This document shows positions 62,318 through 64,000 of a stretch of DNA of 64,000 nt, one piece after another. The translations under genes were made by a program, and so were the position numbers. The stretch spans positions 1-64,000 of the forward strand of contig JAFEUB010000841.1 in assembly GCA_024529925.1 (NCBI GenBank), written 5' to 3'. Numbering within the stretch: the first letter of the stretch is position 1; each line of letters begins with the position of its first letter. Under the pieces are notes generated by a model. It was not told the DNA's origin and searched no databases. It was given only the letters and a program-made list of their open reading frames with translations. Source of the DNA: Ophthalmolycus amberensis. Lineage: Eukaryota; Chordata; Actinopteri; Perciformes; Zoarcidae.

Positions 62318-63438
62318 TGGTAACACTTTCTATGAAGACCACATCTATAGTCCATTATGAGGGCATTCATAGTGAATTATAGTGCATTTATAAGGTTTCA
62401 TGACTACTCTCACAAACACACATAATGCTCTCTATCGCACTATATCAACAGTCATAAAACAGTATAGATGAATTAGATGTGCAAGAATCTTATGGATTCT
62501 TGACTGATGGGTTTACAATACATTATGACGACCTAAACTCACCGACACACCTCAACAATCAACTGTAGTAAGCACTCATAGTATGCTATAATGGAAAACA
62601 AGTCATGCAGTATCATAAGTTATCATTGCATGTGTTACGTAAAGTTAAGCACATAATGATGCATCTGTTGCAATGCATGAATTATCATAACGTTTCATTG
62701 TTGGTGGTAAGAAAAGAGTAAGAGTAAAATAATCTGCATCATAAGTGATGATTTCTATAATTACTTTGAATAAATCATATGGGTTTTACACCTTGAGGTT
62801 CCATTTCTAAAGCAGACCAATTGTATGTAGCATAGATTCTTATAAATGCAAGAACCCTAACGGGGCTAAGTGGACAGCAGGCCCGTCCTTCAATCAGAGG
62901 ATCGGCGGTTCGATCCCCGGCTCAGGCTCCGCTAGCCGCATGTCGATGTGTCCTTGAGCAAGTCACTTAACCCCAAAATTGCTCCCGTAGCTGTGATAGA
63001 ATCTGAATTGTAAGTCGCTTTGGATAAAAGCGTCTGCTAAATGACTGTAATGTAATGTAACCCTAACAATGAAAGGTTATGATAAAGCATGCGTTATTAT
63101 AGATGCATCAATATTTACTTTACTTTTCTCAACACAGTGATAACTACCCTAACTATTATAGCACTTACTACAGTAGATTGTTGAGGTGTGTATACGTGGG
63201 TTTAGGTGGTCATAATGTATTATAAGCCCATCAGTCAACCTCTAGTTGCAGCATCCATTAGACAATTGCACTTATCATTTATTATAAGACACATCTATCA
63301 TGCTTTATGACTGTTGATCAGATATAACATATCAGAAGTGTATTTTTGAGGTCAGTCATTATAAATGCATTATAACTTACTATGAATTTACTATGAATGA
63401 ACCCACTATAGATGTGGTGGTCATAGAAAGTGTTACCA
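62318..63438. mobile_element. Fold-back DNA element with ~370-390-bp inverted arms
   Basis: The ends TGGTAACACTTTCTATGA (62318) and its inverse (ending 63438) extend into long diverged inverted arms, about 62318-62707 and 63068-63438. They share, for example, CATCTATAG, ACTGATGGG.TTA.AATACATTATGACNACCTAAAC and CACCTCAACAATC. No coding capacity was seen. The total is 1121 bp, of which 197 bp plus one duplication come from a nested SINE. A target-site duplication for the outer element was not evident. Confidence 0.8.
62862..63058 (+). mobile_element. tRNA-derived SINE with exact 9-bp TSD
   Basis: A 197-bp insertion with a tRNA-like head: GGGGCTAAGTGGACAGCAGG as a degenerate box A region and GGTTCGATCCC as a textbook box B. 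It has a body 'TGTCCTTGAGCAAGTCACTTAACCCC' and a tail 'GTCGCTTTGGATAAAAGCGTCTGCTAAATG' plus TGTAA repeats. AACCCTAAC is duplicated exactly at 62853-62861 and 63059-63067. The tail suggests the V-SINE-like fish group; the family name is from memory. Confidence 0.88.
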
Positions 63439-64000
63439 AAATATTTTTTCTTGTGAAAGCTAATTAAGTCAGCGCTACATGCCGTGATGAAGCAAATGTG
63501 AAAGGTAATCACATGCAGACTTTTGTGCAAAATGCAGCTCAAAATGCTATGAAACATTTCATTCCAAAACAAGTTCTAAGTTTCTAAAGCAAGATAAGTC
63601 TAGTTCAGAAAGCAGCAGCTACAGAGAGGCTACTTCAGATATTTTACCATGCAGCCAACGTCTGTACTTACGTCCTCAAAGAAGCCTCGGGAATGAGACA
63701 GGCAGTGGTGTTCATTGAAATAACAATACCTCTCTCTCAGCGATGCACCGTCTAATTGAACTGGGAGGCCCATGTGAAGACCACACTCACGGACACATCA
63801 ATATATAGTCCTGTGCCATCCAATGACAGAGGGGACAGTTGTTGCACGTAGCTACAGTGACCTGTGTCGAACTGCGCTATATACTGTTCTGTACATGACG
63901 GCTTATGCGAGTATTTCAAAGATACCCGCATGAATGAGTAACATGCAGTACTGTACATGTATAGTATAACTCCAAATACAACAATCAGATGATCAACACA

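Larger units (their letters stand above)
62128..64000. other. Upstream flank or first intron of the histidine-rich gene
   Basis: Apart from the fold-back element and SINE, the only exon-like signal is on the minus strand: an ATG at 63715-63713 followed by 14 codons and a consensus donor GAC|GTAAGT at 63672/63671. Its phase does not fit the acceptor at 62128, so it is not included in the gene. The edge sequence 63720-64000 shows no recognised gene. Confidence 0.4.

Noticed and set aside
62862..62940. Possible tRNA gene (good box B)
   Set aside because: Box A is degenerate, no clean cloverleaf is evident, and it is the head of a SINE with a 9-bp target duplication.

Overview
This is a eukaryotic chromosomal window that looks like a percomorph-type teleost fish. 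The genes have GT-AG introns of vertebrate length, and the encoded proteins are vertebrate-specific orthologues. The non-coding DNA carries fish-type interspersed repeats: a tRNA-derived SINE, a hAT-like miniature element, LINE 3' ends, long CA/GA microsatellites and the 'TTAGCATAAAGACTGGAAGC' family. No prokaryotic operon, CRISPR array, rRNA or stand-alone tRNA gene was seen.

Layout: (1) 1-2647, purine-rich, repeat-bearing DNA upstream of the first gene. (2) 2648-10150, plus strand, cnih2, the AMPA-receptor auxiliary/ER cargo protein cornichon-2, in six coding exons. (3) 10151-20801, a gene-poor interval between convergent genes, with a perfect hairpin, a degenerate inverted-repeat element and microsatellites. 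(4) 20802-29677, minus strand, tm7sf2 (delta14-sterol reductase), ten coding exons, with a separate 5' UTR exon near 30751 and a CCAAT-rich promoter. (5) 32554-37458, minus, vps51 (GARP/EARP tethering subunit), eleven exons, with a one-base frame disruption near 35075. (6) 41537-47866, minus, frmd8 (FERM protein of the iRhom/ADAM17 pathway), ten exons. (7) 50899-54346, minus, a photoreceptor-disc tetraspanin of the peripherin-2/ROM1 family, four exons. (8) 56196-62127 and perhaps beyond, minus, an unnamed histidine-rich coiled-coil gene, whose introns hold a LINE end and a hAT-like element. A fold-back element with a nested SINE lies just upstream of its first identified exon.

The genes belong to unrelated pathways (glutamate receptor trafficking, cholesterol synthesis, Golgi tethering, shedding control, photoreceptor discs). 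They are neighbours by synteny, not function: the human orthologues cnih2, tm7sf2, vps51, frmd8 and rom1 all map to 11q12-q13. Exon boundaries were derived by reading phase-compatible GT-AG junctions against remembered family proteins; summed coding lengths are multiples of three for every gene except vps51.

Most worth a second look: the GTG at the place of the cnih2 start codon; the single-base frame break in vps51; a seven-codon uORF in tm7sf2 whose stop overlaps the main start (TAATG); an extra intron in the rom1-like gene; a BEGAIN/TJAP1-like coiled coil joined to a 15-bp minisatellite-encoded HHGDH repeat domain; and the nested SINE-in-foldback and hAT insertions with exact target-site duplications. 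I found no evidence for a new multi-gene system.
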